From NCBI GenBank assembly GCA_024691145.1, contig JAILNW010000212.1:1-6870 (forward strand): a stretch of 6,870 bases of DNA, written 5' to 3'. Origin of the DNA: Lachnospiraceae bacterium (lineage in GTDB: Bacteria > Bacillota > Clostridia > Lachnospirales > Lachnospiraceae). Positions within the stretch are counted from its first letter, which is position 1. Each line of letters opens with the position of its first letter. Of the stretch, positions 1-5,330 are shown one piece after another. The position numbers and the translations under genes are program-made. The notes under the pieces are model-generated. The model searched no databases and was not told the origin of the DNA. It worked only from the letters and a program-made list of their open reading frames with translations.

Positions 1-81
1 AAGTTTGCAACATATAATGATTTTAATTCTGTAGCAGAACATGTAAATGATAAAACATGTGCTATTTTCCTTAGAAACTAT
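1..81. repeat. Inverted repeat arm A at the window edge
   Basis: Bases 1-66 are the reverse complement of 646-711 (position i pairs with 712 minus i) with two mismatches, at 34 and 41. The match continues more weakly to 81, with mismatches at 67 and 69 and one extra base at 73, through bases that also belong to the genuine argD 3' end (ATA GTT TC). The arm is therefore an antisense copy of argD codons 166-187 attached to the argD C-terminal coding region. The two clear mismatches would both be non-synonymous in the parental frame (Thr to Ala, Leu to His). The copy starts at base 1, so its full length is unknown. Confidence 0.9.
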
Positions 82-1206
82 TAACGGAGGTAGAAATCTT
101 ATTACATTTGCACCTGCAGAGAATAATATTAAACCATTATCTATACATTTTGCAATAATATCCTTAACAGGTTTGTCAAGTTCCATACCAACCATAAGTC
201 CAAGTCCTCTTATATCCTTTATGCATGAATACTTTTCTTTAAGTTCACCTAATTTTTCAAATAAATACTTAGACGATTCATTAACATTATCAAGTATGTT
301 ATTTTTCTCAAATAAATCAAATACAGTTGAAACTGCCTTTGTAACGAAAGGATTGCCTCCATAAGTTGAGCCGTGGTCACCAGGTGTAAATGCAGCACCA
401 ACCTTTTCATTTGCAACAAATGCTCCTACAGGCACACCGCATCCAAGTGCCTTTGCTGTTGTAAGAATATCAGGCATAACATCATAAAGTTTATATGCAT
501 AAATAGCTCCGCTACGTCCCATTCCACACTGGATTTCATCCAATATAAGAACTATATCCTTCTCATCACAAAGTTTACGGATATTCTTTATAAATTCCTT
601 ATCTGCAGGTATAAATCCGCCTTCACCCTGCATAGTTTCAAGTATAATAGCACATGTTTTATCATTTACAAGTTCTGTTACAGAATTAAAATCATTATAT
701 GTTGCAAACTTTACATTGCCCATAATTGGCTGAAAAGCCTCCTGATACTTTGGCTGTCCTGTTACAGAAAGGGAACCTATGGTTCTTCCATGGAAAGAGT
801 TCTTGAATGCTATAATCTCTCCATCTGCTTTGTTATGTTTATTAAAATAATACTTCTTTGCAAGTTTTAATGCACCTTCAACAGCTTCAGCTCCACTGTT
901 TGTAAAGAATACTCTCTTAAGACCAGAAGCATCTGTTAACTTTTTAGCAGCCTCAATAGATGGTACATTGTAAAAGTAATTAGATGTATGAAGTAACTTA
1001 TCAATCTGCGCTTTTAAACTGTCATTATACTCTTTATTGTTATATCCAAGTGCAAATACAGCTATACCTGCACCAAAATCAAGATATTTCTTCCCATTTA
1101 CATCATAAAGGTACATTCCGTCACCCTTATCAAATACTACTTTGTAGCGGCCATATGTTTTTAAAAATAATTCTTCGCCCTGCTCTACATACTGTTCCAT
1201 AGTCAT
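1..1206 (-). CDS. argD: Acetylornithine aminotransferase, 3' end replaced by inverted repeat (partial)
   Basis: PLP-dependent class III aminotransferase that converts N-acetylglutamate semialdehyde plus glutamate to N-acetylornithine in the cytoplasm. Reading from ATG 1206 there are 402 open codons to the window edge with no stop. Visible family landmarks are the NSGAEAVEGALKLAK phosphate-binding region (residues 103-117), SFHGRT (137-142), LDEIQCGMGRSG (222-233) with Asp223 for the PLP ring nitrogen, the Schiff-base lysine Lys252 in TTAKALG, GSTYGGNP (279-286), and the C-terminal RFLPPLIVSKE ending near residue 380. After that the protein stops looking like ArgD: residues 381-402 are read from an inverted copy of codons about 166-187 of the same gene, so the usual last 15-20 residues are missing. 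The start is either ATG 1206 (AGAAGG, 5-nt spacer) or ATG 1200. It lies 12 nt after argB and is the last visible gene of the leftward operon. ArgD-family enzymes often also act as succinyldiaminopimelate aminotransferase; that cannot be judged here. Confidence 0.93.
   Translation of the reverse strand, partial: MTMEQYVEQGEELFLKTYGRYKVVFDKGDGMYLYDVNGKKYLDFGAGIAVFALGYNNKEYNDSLKAQIDKLLHTSNYFYNVPSIEAAKKLTDASGLKRVFFTNSGAEAVEGALKLAKKYYFNKHNKADGEIIAFKNSFHGRTIGSLSVTGQPKYQEAFQPIMGNVKFATYNDFNSVTELVNDKTCAIILETMQGEGGFIPADKEFIKNIRKLCDEKDIVLILDEIQCGMGRSGAIYAYKLYDVMPDILTTAKALGCGVPVGAFVANEKVGAAFTPGDHGSTYGGNPFVTKAVSTVFDLFEKNNILDNVNESSKYLFEKLGELKEKYSCIKDIRGLGLMVGMELDKPVKDIIAKCIDNGLILFSAGANVIRFLPPLIVSKENSTCFIIYMFCYRIKIIICCKL
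632..711. repeat. Inverted repeat arm B, inside argD
   Basis: This is the parental arm, lying in the open and well-conserved part of argD (residues 166-192). It encodes an ordinary ArgD segment between SLSVTGQPKYQ and MQGEGGFIP, so this copy is in its natural place and the edge copy is the displaced one. About 550 bp separate the two arms. Confidence 0.9.
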
Positions 1207-1218
1207 ACCTTCCTTCTA

Positions 1219-2112
1219 TTACTGTTCGTTATCATATGTTCCTTCATTTGCAATAATTGCAGTTCCAATACCTTTATTAGTAAAGAACTCCAGTAAGAGG
1301 CAATGCTCTTTTCTTCCATCAATAATATGCACCCTTGAAACACCTTTTCTTACAGCTTCTATACAGTTATTAAGTTTAGGAATCATTCCGCCACCTACTA
1401 TGCCATCTTCAATAAGCTTGTCAGCTTCATCAAGAGTAAGAATAGATATAAGGCTGTTCTTATCCTCTATATCAGTATATACACCCTCAATATCAGTAAG
1501 GAATACAAGCTTTTCTGCCTTAAGTGCTGTTGCAATTGCACATGCAGCATCATCTGCATTGATATTATATGAATTGAACTTGTCATCCATTCCGATTGGA
1601 GCAATTACAGGTATAAAATCCTGCTCTATAAGGGTGTTAATAAGATCAGGATTAATGCTTTCCACGTTACCTACAAATCCTAAATCTCCGCCCTTTACTA
1701 TCTTCTTAGTAACCATCATAGTAGCTCCGTCTTTACCAGAAATTCCAGCAGCCTTTACTCCCAGCTTCTGAAGTTTCTGAACAAGTCCCTTATTTACTTT
1801 ATTAAGAACCATCTCAACAATTTCCATAGTATCTGCATCAGTAACACGAAGACCATTTACGAAGTTAGTCTCCATACCAGTTTTTCCAATCCATTTAGTG
1901 ATTTCCTTGCCACCACCATGAACAATAATAGGTTTCATACCAACAAGTTTTAATAAAGCTATATCTTTAATTACGCTTTCCTGAAGTTTTGCATCAAGCA
2001 TGGCACTTCCGCCATACTTAACAACGATTTTCTTATTATTAAATCTCTGTATATAAGGCAATGCCTCGCTAAGTGTAGCAGCCTTAATCATTACATTATC
2101 CATCTTATCCAT
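1219..2112 (-). CDS. argB: Acetylglutamate kinase
   Basis: Amino acid kinase family enzyme (297 aa, normal length) that phosphorylates N-acetylglutamate with ATP, the second step of ornithine synthesis. Landmarks in order: the ATP/phosphate-binding KIVVKYGGSAM (residues 28-38), the glycine loop IIVHGGGKEI (62-71), substrate-binding NGLRVTD (86-92), GISGKDG (123-129), NINADDAA (183-190), TDIEGVYTD (206-214) and GIVGGGMIPKL (237-247). There is an N-terminal helix-like extension before the first strand and a C-terminal EFFTNKGIGT (275-284). In this family both go with hexameric, arginine-inhibited enzymes, so feedback inhibition by arginine is likely (inference). ATG 2112 follows AGAAGGA with an 8-nt spacer and lies 27 nt after the argJ stop. 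The N-terminus has extra Met codons (residues 4 and 8), but the first has the good ribosome site. Confidence 0.97.
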   Translation of the reverse strand: MDKMDNVMIKAATLSEALPYIQRFNNKKIVVKYGGSAMLDAKLQESVIKDIALLKLVGMKPIIVHGGGKEITKWIGKTGMETNFVNGLRVTDADTMEIVEMVLNKVNKGLVQKLQKLGVKAAGISGKDGATMMVTKKIVKGGDLGFVGNVESINPDLINTLIEQDFIPVIAPIGMDDKFNSYNINADDAACAIATALKAEKLVFLTDIEGVYTDIEDKNSLISILTLDEADKLIEDGIVGGGMIPKLNNCIEAVRKGVSRVHIIDGRKEHCLLLEFFTNKGIGTAIIANEGTYDNEQ

Positions 2113-2139
2113 TGTATTAATCCTTCTTTCTATCTATCA

Positions 2140-3363
2140 TTATGAACGGTAATCAGCATTTATCTTAACGTAATCATATGTTAAATCACAGCCCCATGCT
2201 GTTGCAGAAGCTTCTCCACACTTCATATCGCAAATTGCTGTTACTTCTTCCTGTTTTAATATCTCAGTTGCTTTTTCTTCACTATAATCAGTTGCTATAC
2301 CATCTTTAAATACCTGGATTTTTCCTGCTTTGCTTTCAAGATATAAATCAACTTTGTCAGGATCAAATGTTACTCCAGAGTATCCTAAAGCACATATAAA
2401 ACGTCCACAGTTAGCATCATTACCAAATATAGCTGACTTTACAAGGCTTGATGTTATAACTGACTTAGCAAGTATTACTGCATTATCATATGTATCAGCA
2501 TTAACAACCTTTGTTTCAAATAATTTTGAAGCACCTTCGCCGTCTTTAGCCATCATCTTTGCAAGTGTTGTACTCATATAAGAAAGAGCCTCACAGAATG
2601 TATTATAATCTTCATTCTTTTCTGTTATGCAAGGATTTCCAGCAAGTCCATTTGCAAATATAATATAAGTATCGTTTGTAGATGTATCTCTGTCTACTGA
2701 TATCATGTTAAATGACTTCTTAACATCATTTGATAATGCTTCCTGAAGTAATTCCTTTGAGATAGCAAGGTCTGTTGTAAATAAGCATAACATTGTAGCC
2801 ATATTAGGGTGAATCATTCCAGAACCCTTTGTCATGCCTCCCATTGTCACTGTTTTCCCCTGTATCTCAAATGTTACTGCACATTCTTTTTTTACAGTAT
2901 CTGTTGTCATAATGGCTTTTGCAGCCTTTGTTCCTGCTTCTATTGAATCATCCAAAGATTCTGCTAAAAGTTTTGCACCATTTGCAAGCTTTTCTTTAGG
3001 AAGCTGCATTCCAATAACACCTGTAGATGCTGTAAATACATCTTCCATATCTATATTAAGACAATCTGCTACGGACTTTGCCATTACTTTGTTGATTTCA
3101 TCACCTTCTGTACCTGTGCAGGCATTGGCAATACCGCTGTTAAATACCATCGCTTTTGCAGTCTTTCTTTCACTGCTTAACTTCATATCCCACTTTACTG
3201 GAGCTGCTTTTACAACATTTGTTGTATACACACCTGCTGTTACGGCTGGTTCACTTGTATATACAAGTGCCATATCAGTTCTTCCTTCATATTTAATTCC
3301 TGCCATACATGATGCTGCTTTGTAACCCTTTGCTGCTGTAACGCCGCCTTCAATATGTTTCAT
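2140..3363 (-). CDS. argJ: Bifunctional-type glutamate N-acetyltransferase / ornithine acetyltransferase
   Basis: ArgJ (407 aa, usual length) moves the acetyl group from N-acetylornithine to glutamate, releasing ornithine and recycling acetylglutamate. Members that also accept acetyl-CoA make acetylglutamate directly. The self-cleavage site is clear: KGSGMIHPNMATML at residues 179-192, where the precursor is expected to break between Ala189 and Thr190, giving an alpha chain of about 189 residues and a beta chain whose N-terminal Thr190 is the nucleophile. The N-terminal GGVTAAKGYKAA, the central NSGIANACTG (75-84), FGNDANCGR near residue 315 and the C-terminal YVKINADYRS all fit the family. 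It starts 3 nt after the stop of the GNAT gene, and its GGAGG lies inside that gene's last codons, so the two are probably translationally coupled. Whether this ArgJ is mono- or bifunctional cannot be read from sequence alone. Confidence 0.97.
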   Translation of the reverse strand: MKHIEGGVTAAKGYKAASCMAGIKYEGRTDMALVYTSEPAVTAGVYTTNVVKAAPVKWDMKLSSERKTAKAMVFNSGIANACTGTEGDEINKVMAKSVADCLNIDMEDVFTASTGVIGMQLPKEKLANGAKLLAESLDDSIEAGTKAAKAIMTTDTVKKECAVTFEIQGKTVTMGGMTKGSGMIHPNMATMLCLFTTDLAISKELLQEALSNDVKKSFNMISVDRDTSTNDTYIIFANGLAGNPCITEKNEDYNTFCEALSYMSTTLAKMMAKDGEGASKLFETKVVNADTYDNAVILAKSVITSSLVKSAIFGNDANCGRFICALGYSGVTFDPDKVDLYLESKAGKIQVFKDGIATDYSEEKATEILKQEEVTAICDMKCGEASATAWGCDLTYDYVKINADYRS

Positions 3364-3366
3364 AAA

Positions 3367-3828
3367 TCAAGCCTCCATATCTTTTTTATTAAAATGTATA
3401 ACATTATTATCATTTAGTATAAAATCATAATAGTTAAGGTCCTGTCTCTTTTTCCATCCAATCTTATTCCAGAATGCATTACCTACTATGTTATCAGAAA
3501 ATGCAATCAGCGAAACATGGTTAATCTTTTCCCTCATTAGTGCTTCAAGTACTTTCTTAGTCATGCTGGTTCCGATTCCCTGATTTCTGAACTTTTTATC
3601 AACGCATACGTGATAGAGGCATCCTCTTCTTCCATCATGACCTGCAAGTATAACTCCTATTATCCTGCCTTCATTAACAGCCACCACACTAATCTCTTCA
3701 TTTCTTTTAAGGAATCTAAGTACCCCTTCCTTAGAATCATCGATACTTCTTATGGCAAATCCCTCTATTCTAAGCCATAAATCATAGACTCCTTCATAAT
3801 CATCTGCTGTCATAAATCTTATTTCCAC
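3367..3828 (-). CDS. GNAT family N-acetyltransferase (YpeA-like), first gene of the arg operon
   Basis: Small GCN5-related acetyltransferase, 153 aa from the chosen start. The N-terminal MEIRFMTADDYEGVYDLW is typical of the YpeA-like subgroup. The GHDGRRGCLYHVCV strand region (residues 63-76) leads into the acetyl-CoA pyrophosphate loop RNQGIGT (81-87), and NAFWNKIGW (117-125) is the motif B helix end. GTG 3828 is preferred over ATG 3843 because a GGAGG at 3841-3837 lies 8 nt upstream of it and would fall inside the longer reading. Its own 3' end carries the argJ ribosome site. The substrate is unknown. Its lead position in an ArgR-type operon suggests a role in arginine metabolism, possibly acetylglutamate formation as in short GNAT-type synthases, but YpeA-like proteins have no settled function and it may equally modify an amino acid or protein. 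Confidence 0.9.
   Translation of the reverse strand: MEIRFMTADDYEGVYDLWLRIEGFAIRSIDDSKEGVLRFLKRNEEISVVAVNEGRIIGVILAGHDGRRGCLYHVCVDKKFRNQGIGTSMTKKVLEALMREKINHVSLIAFSDNIVGNAFWNKIGWKKRQDLNYYDFILNDNNVIHFNKKDMEA
3372..3376 (-). promoter_or_regulatory. argJ ribosome binding site inside the GNAT gene 3' end
   Basis: GGAGG sits in the last codons of the acetyltransferase (ATG GAG GCT TGA), 8 nt before the argJ ATG at 3363. The arrangement points to coupled translation of the two genes. Confidence 0.85.
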
Positions 3829-3836
3829 ACTAACTA

Positions 3837-3841
3837 CCTCC
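3837..3841 (-). promoter_or_regulatory. Ribosome binding site that decides the GNAT start
   Basis: GGAGG is followed by an 8-nt spacer and GTG 3828, the same spacing as at argJ. It overlaps codons 1-3 of the longer reading from ATG 3843, which itself has only a weak purine stretch (GAGAG) upstream. This favours the GTG start. Confidence 0.75.
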
Positions 3842-3860
3842 ATCTCTCATGTTCGCTATT

Positions 3861-3884
3861 TGAATATTTATGAAAAAATATTCA
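3861..3884. promoter_or_regulatory. ARG-box-like operator (9-bp perfect inverted repeat) for the leftward operon
   Basis: TGAATATTT (3861-3869) and AAATATTCA (3876-3884) are perfect inverted arms around ATGAAA. The stretch can be read as two overlapping 14-mers of the ARG-box form TGAAT-N4-ATTCA, the better one being TGAAAAAATATTCA at 3871-3884. It lies just downstream of the predicted leftward transcription start, where ArgR/AhrC bound to arginine could block the GNAT-argJBD transcript. Repressor identity is inferred from the arg genes and the palindrome type. Confidence 0.65.
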
Positions 3885-3897
3885 CTTTTATCTCATA

Positions 3898-3926
3898 ATT
3901 ATACATCTATATTCAAATTAATGCAA
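3898..3926 (-). promoter_or_regulatory. Promoter of the GNAT-argJ-argB-argD operon
   Basis: On the minus strand, TTGCAT (-35, 3926-3921), a 17-nt spacer and a perfect TATAAT (-10, 3903-3898). The predicted start of transcription is near 3891, giving an untranslated leader of about 60 nt before GTG 3828. An ARG-box-like 14-mer (3902-3915) lies inside the promoter and a stronger one (3861-3884) lies in the early leader. Confidence 0.75.
3902..3915. promoter_or_regulatory. ARG-box-like site within the leftward promoter
   Basis: TACATCTATATTCA fits the ARG-box pattern TGAAT-N4-ATTCA well in its right half (ATTCA) and partly in its left half. It overlaps the -10 and spacer of the leftward promoter. 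It is a weaker match than the 3871-3884 box and could be an auxiliary site. Confidence 0.4.
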
Positions 3927-3944
3927 GTACTATTATAATATTTT

Positions 3945-3973
3945 TTGTATTAAAATTTATGCTTGCATAATAT
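3945..3973 (+). promoter_or_regulatory. Promoter of argG
   Basis: TTGTAT (-35, 3945-3950), a 17-nt spacer and TAATAT (-10, 3968-3973). Transcription should begin near 3980, leaving a leader of about 65 nt before ATG 4046. An alternative rightward hexamer TATAAT at 3934-3939 has only a weak -35 (TTCAAA, 3912-3917). The chosen -10 is covered by the ARG-box-like palindrome at 3964-3976, so repressor binding would directly block polymerase. Confidence 0.65.
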
Positions 3974-3981
3974 TCACTTTT
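3964..3981. promoter_or_regulatory. ARG-box-like operator over the argG -10
   Basis: TGCATAATATTCA (3964-3976) is an imperfect palindrome of the ARG-box type with a spacer one base shorter than usual. Its right part belongs to AATATTCACTTTT (3969-3981), an exact 13-bp copy of 3877-3889 beside the leftward promoter. The same element next to both promoters in the same orientation supports a shared regulator, presumably ArgR/AhrC. Confidence 0.6.
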
Positions 3982-3983
3982 GA

Positions 3984-3997
3984 TGTATATTTATAAA
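3984..3997. promoter_or_regulatory. Possible second ARG box in the argG leader
   Basis: TGTATATTTATAAA matches the left half (TG-N-AT) and A/T core of the ARG-box pattern, with a degenerate right half. It lies 7 nt after the 3964-3976 palindrome, near the predicted transcription start, where a paired site would be expected. In such A/T-rich DNA a chance match is possible. Confidence 0.35.
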
Positions 3998-4032
3998 TGT
4001 GAGATTAAAAATTAATTTGCCTGTATGGCTGA

Positions 4033-4039
4033 TTGGAGG
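4033..4039 (+). promoter_or_regulatory. argG ribosome binding site that decides the start
   Basis: TTGGAGG with a 6-nt spacer precedes ATG 4046. It lies inside the longer reading from ATG 4025, which has no Shine-Dalgarno of its own, so the protein should begin MKEKVILAYSGGLDT. Confidence 0.9.
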
Positions 4040-4045
4040 ATAATA

Positions 4046-5269
4046 ATGAAAGAGAAAGTTATTTTAGCTTATTCTGGTGGTCTTGATACTACAGCAATTA
4101 TTCCTTGGCTTAAGGAAAATTTTGATTATGATGTTGTTTGCTGCTGCATCAACTGTGGACAGGGTGAAGAACTTGATGATCTTGAAGAAAGAGCAAAGTT
4201 ATCTGGTGCAGTTAAGTTATATATTGAAGATGTAGTAGATGAGTTTTGTGATGAATATGTAGTTCCTTGCGTTCAGGCTAATGCTATATATGAGAACAAA
4301 TATTTACTTGGAACTTCTATGGCAAGACCTGTAATTGCCAAGCGTCTTGTTGAGATTGCAAGAAAAGAAGGTGCTACTGCTATTTGCCATGGTGCAACTG
4401 GTAAGGGTAACGACCAGATTCGTTTTGAATTAGGAATTAAGGCACTTGCTCCAGATCTTAAGATTATTGCTGCATGGAGAAGTGATAAGTGGACTATGGA
4501 TTCTCGTGAATCAGAGATTGAGTATTGTAAAGCTCATGGAATTCACCTTCCATTTTCAGCAGATAACAGCTACAGCCGTGACCGTAACTTATGGCACATA
4601 AGCCATGAAGGTCTTGAGCTTGAAGATCCTGCTAATGAGCCTAACTATGATCACCTTTTAGTTCTTGGTGTTTCTCCAGAGAAAGCTCCAGACGAAGGCG
4701 AGTATGTTACTATGACATTTGAGAAGGGTGTTCCAAAGTCTATTAATGGTAAAGAGATGAAGGTTTCAGAGATTATCGCTGAACTTAACAAGTTAGGCGG
4801 AAAGCATGGAATCGGTATTATTGATATAGTTGAAAACCGTGTTGTTGGTATGAAGTCAAGAGGTGTTTATGAGACTCCTGGTGGAACTATCCTTATGGAA
4901 GCTCATCAGCAGTTAGAGGAATTAATCCTTGACAGAGATACTTACACTATGAAGAAGGATATGGGTAACAAGTTTGCTGACCTTGTTTACGAAGGAAAGT
5001 GGTTCACTCCTCTTCGTGAAGCAATCCAGGCATTTATAGAGACCACTCAGCAGTATGTAACTGGTGAAGTTAAGTTCAAACTTTACAAAGGTAACATCAT
5101 TAAAGCTGGTACTACTTCTCCATATTCATTATACAATGAAAGCATTGCTTCATTCACAACTGGTGATTTATATGATCATCATGATGCTGAAGGTTTCATT
5201 AACCTTTTTGGTCTTTCATTAAAAGTTCGTGCTATGAAGATGGCTGAAGTTGAGAAGAATAATAAATAA
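4046..5269 (+). CDS. argG: Argininosuccinate synthase
   Basis: Joins citrulline and aspartate using ATP to form argininosuccinate, the next-to-last step of arginine synthesis; cytoplasmic, normally a tetramer. The 407-aa product has normal length. The N-terminal ATP-pyrophosphatase P-loop AYSGGLDTT is at residues 8-16. GATGKGNDQIRFE follows near residue 120, DNSYSRDRNLWHISHEG covers the substrate-binding middle, and the C-terminal synthetase domain contains GIIDIVENRVVGMKSRGVYETPGG and the SPYSLYNESIASF region. It is transcribed away from the other arg genes from its own promoter, with ARG-box-like sites over the -10, so arginine repression is expected. argH, its usual partner, does not follow: a strong terminator ends the transcript 14 nt after the stop. 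The ATG at 4025 would add seven residues but lies before the ribosome site. Confidence 0.97.
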   Translation: MKEKVILAYSGGLDTTAIIPWLKENFDYDVVCCCINCGQGEELDDLEERAKLSGAVKLYIEDVVDEFCDEYVVPCVQANAIYENKYLLGTSMARPVIAKRLVEIARKEGATAICHGATGKGNDQIRFELGIKALAPDLKIIAAWRSDKWTMDSRESEIEYCKAHGIHLPFSADNSYSRDRNLWHISHEGLELEDPANEPNYDHLLVLGVSPEKAPDEGEYVTMTFEKGVPKSINGKEMKVSEIIAELNKLGGKHGIGIIDIVENRVVGMKSRGVYETPGGTILMEAHQQLEELILDRDTYTMKKDMGNKFADLVYEGKWFTPLREAIQAFIETTQQYVTGEVKFKLYKGNIIKAGTTSPYSLYNESIASFTTGDLYDHHDAEGFINLFGLSLKVRAMKMAEVEKNNK

Positions 5270-5283
5270 TTATATTTATAGTT

Positions 5284-5317
5284 GGAGGTTCCAAATGTTT
5301 GGAACCTCCGTTTTTTT
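5284..5317 (+). terminator. Intrinsic terminator of argG
   Basis: A perfect 12-bp inverted repeat (GGAGGTTCCAAA / TTTGGAACCTCC, 5284-5295 and 5298-5309) with a GT-poor two-base centre, so the real loop is probably 4 or more bases. One G then seven T residues (5311-5317) follow. The T run is only on the rightward side, so it mainly serves argG. The convergent lipoprotein gene ends at 5331, and its transcript would enter the same hairpin without a good U tract. Confidence 0.95.
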
Positions 5318-5330
5318 ATGTTTTTCTTAT

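Noticed and set aside
1..81. Inverted repeat as a transposon end
   Set aside because: The arm is a copy of argD coding sequence, with no transposase, no target duplication and no second insertion boundary.
47..870. Plus-strand open frames over argD (47-364 and 373-870)
   Set aside because: They lie antisense to a well-conserved ArgD, have no ribosome site and give Cys/Ile/Tyr-rich translations with no domain-like pattern.
984..1202. 72-aa plus-strand open frame
   Set aside because: Antisense shadow of the argD 5' region, without a start signal or any recognisable protein character.
1400..1771. Plus-strand open frame over argB, and similar ones over argJ (2330-2581, 2834-3325)
   Set aside because: Ser/Ala/Ile-rich mirror frames of conserved coding sequence. 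They arise from codon bias on the opposite strand.
3829..3843. ATG 3843 as the GNAT start
   Set aside because: The GGAGG lies within its first codons and fits the GTG at 3828 with the same 8-nt spacing as argJ.
4025..4045. Upstream in-frame ATG as the argG start
   Set aside because: No Shine-Dalgarno precedes it, and the strong GGAGG for ATG 4046 would be inside it. Family members begin close to the AYSGGLDT loop.
3980..4045. Riboswitch or attenuator in the argG leader
   Set aside because: The leader is only about 65 nt, A/T-rich, with no stable stem, leader peptide or T-box-like element; the palindromes fit DNA operators better.
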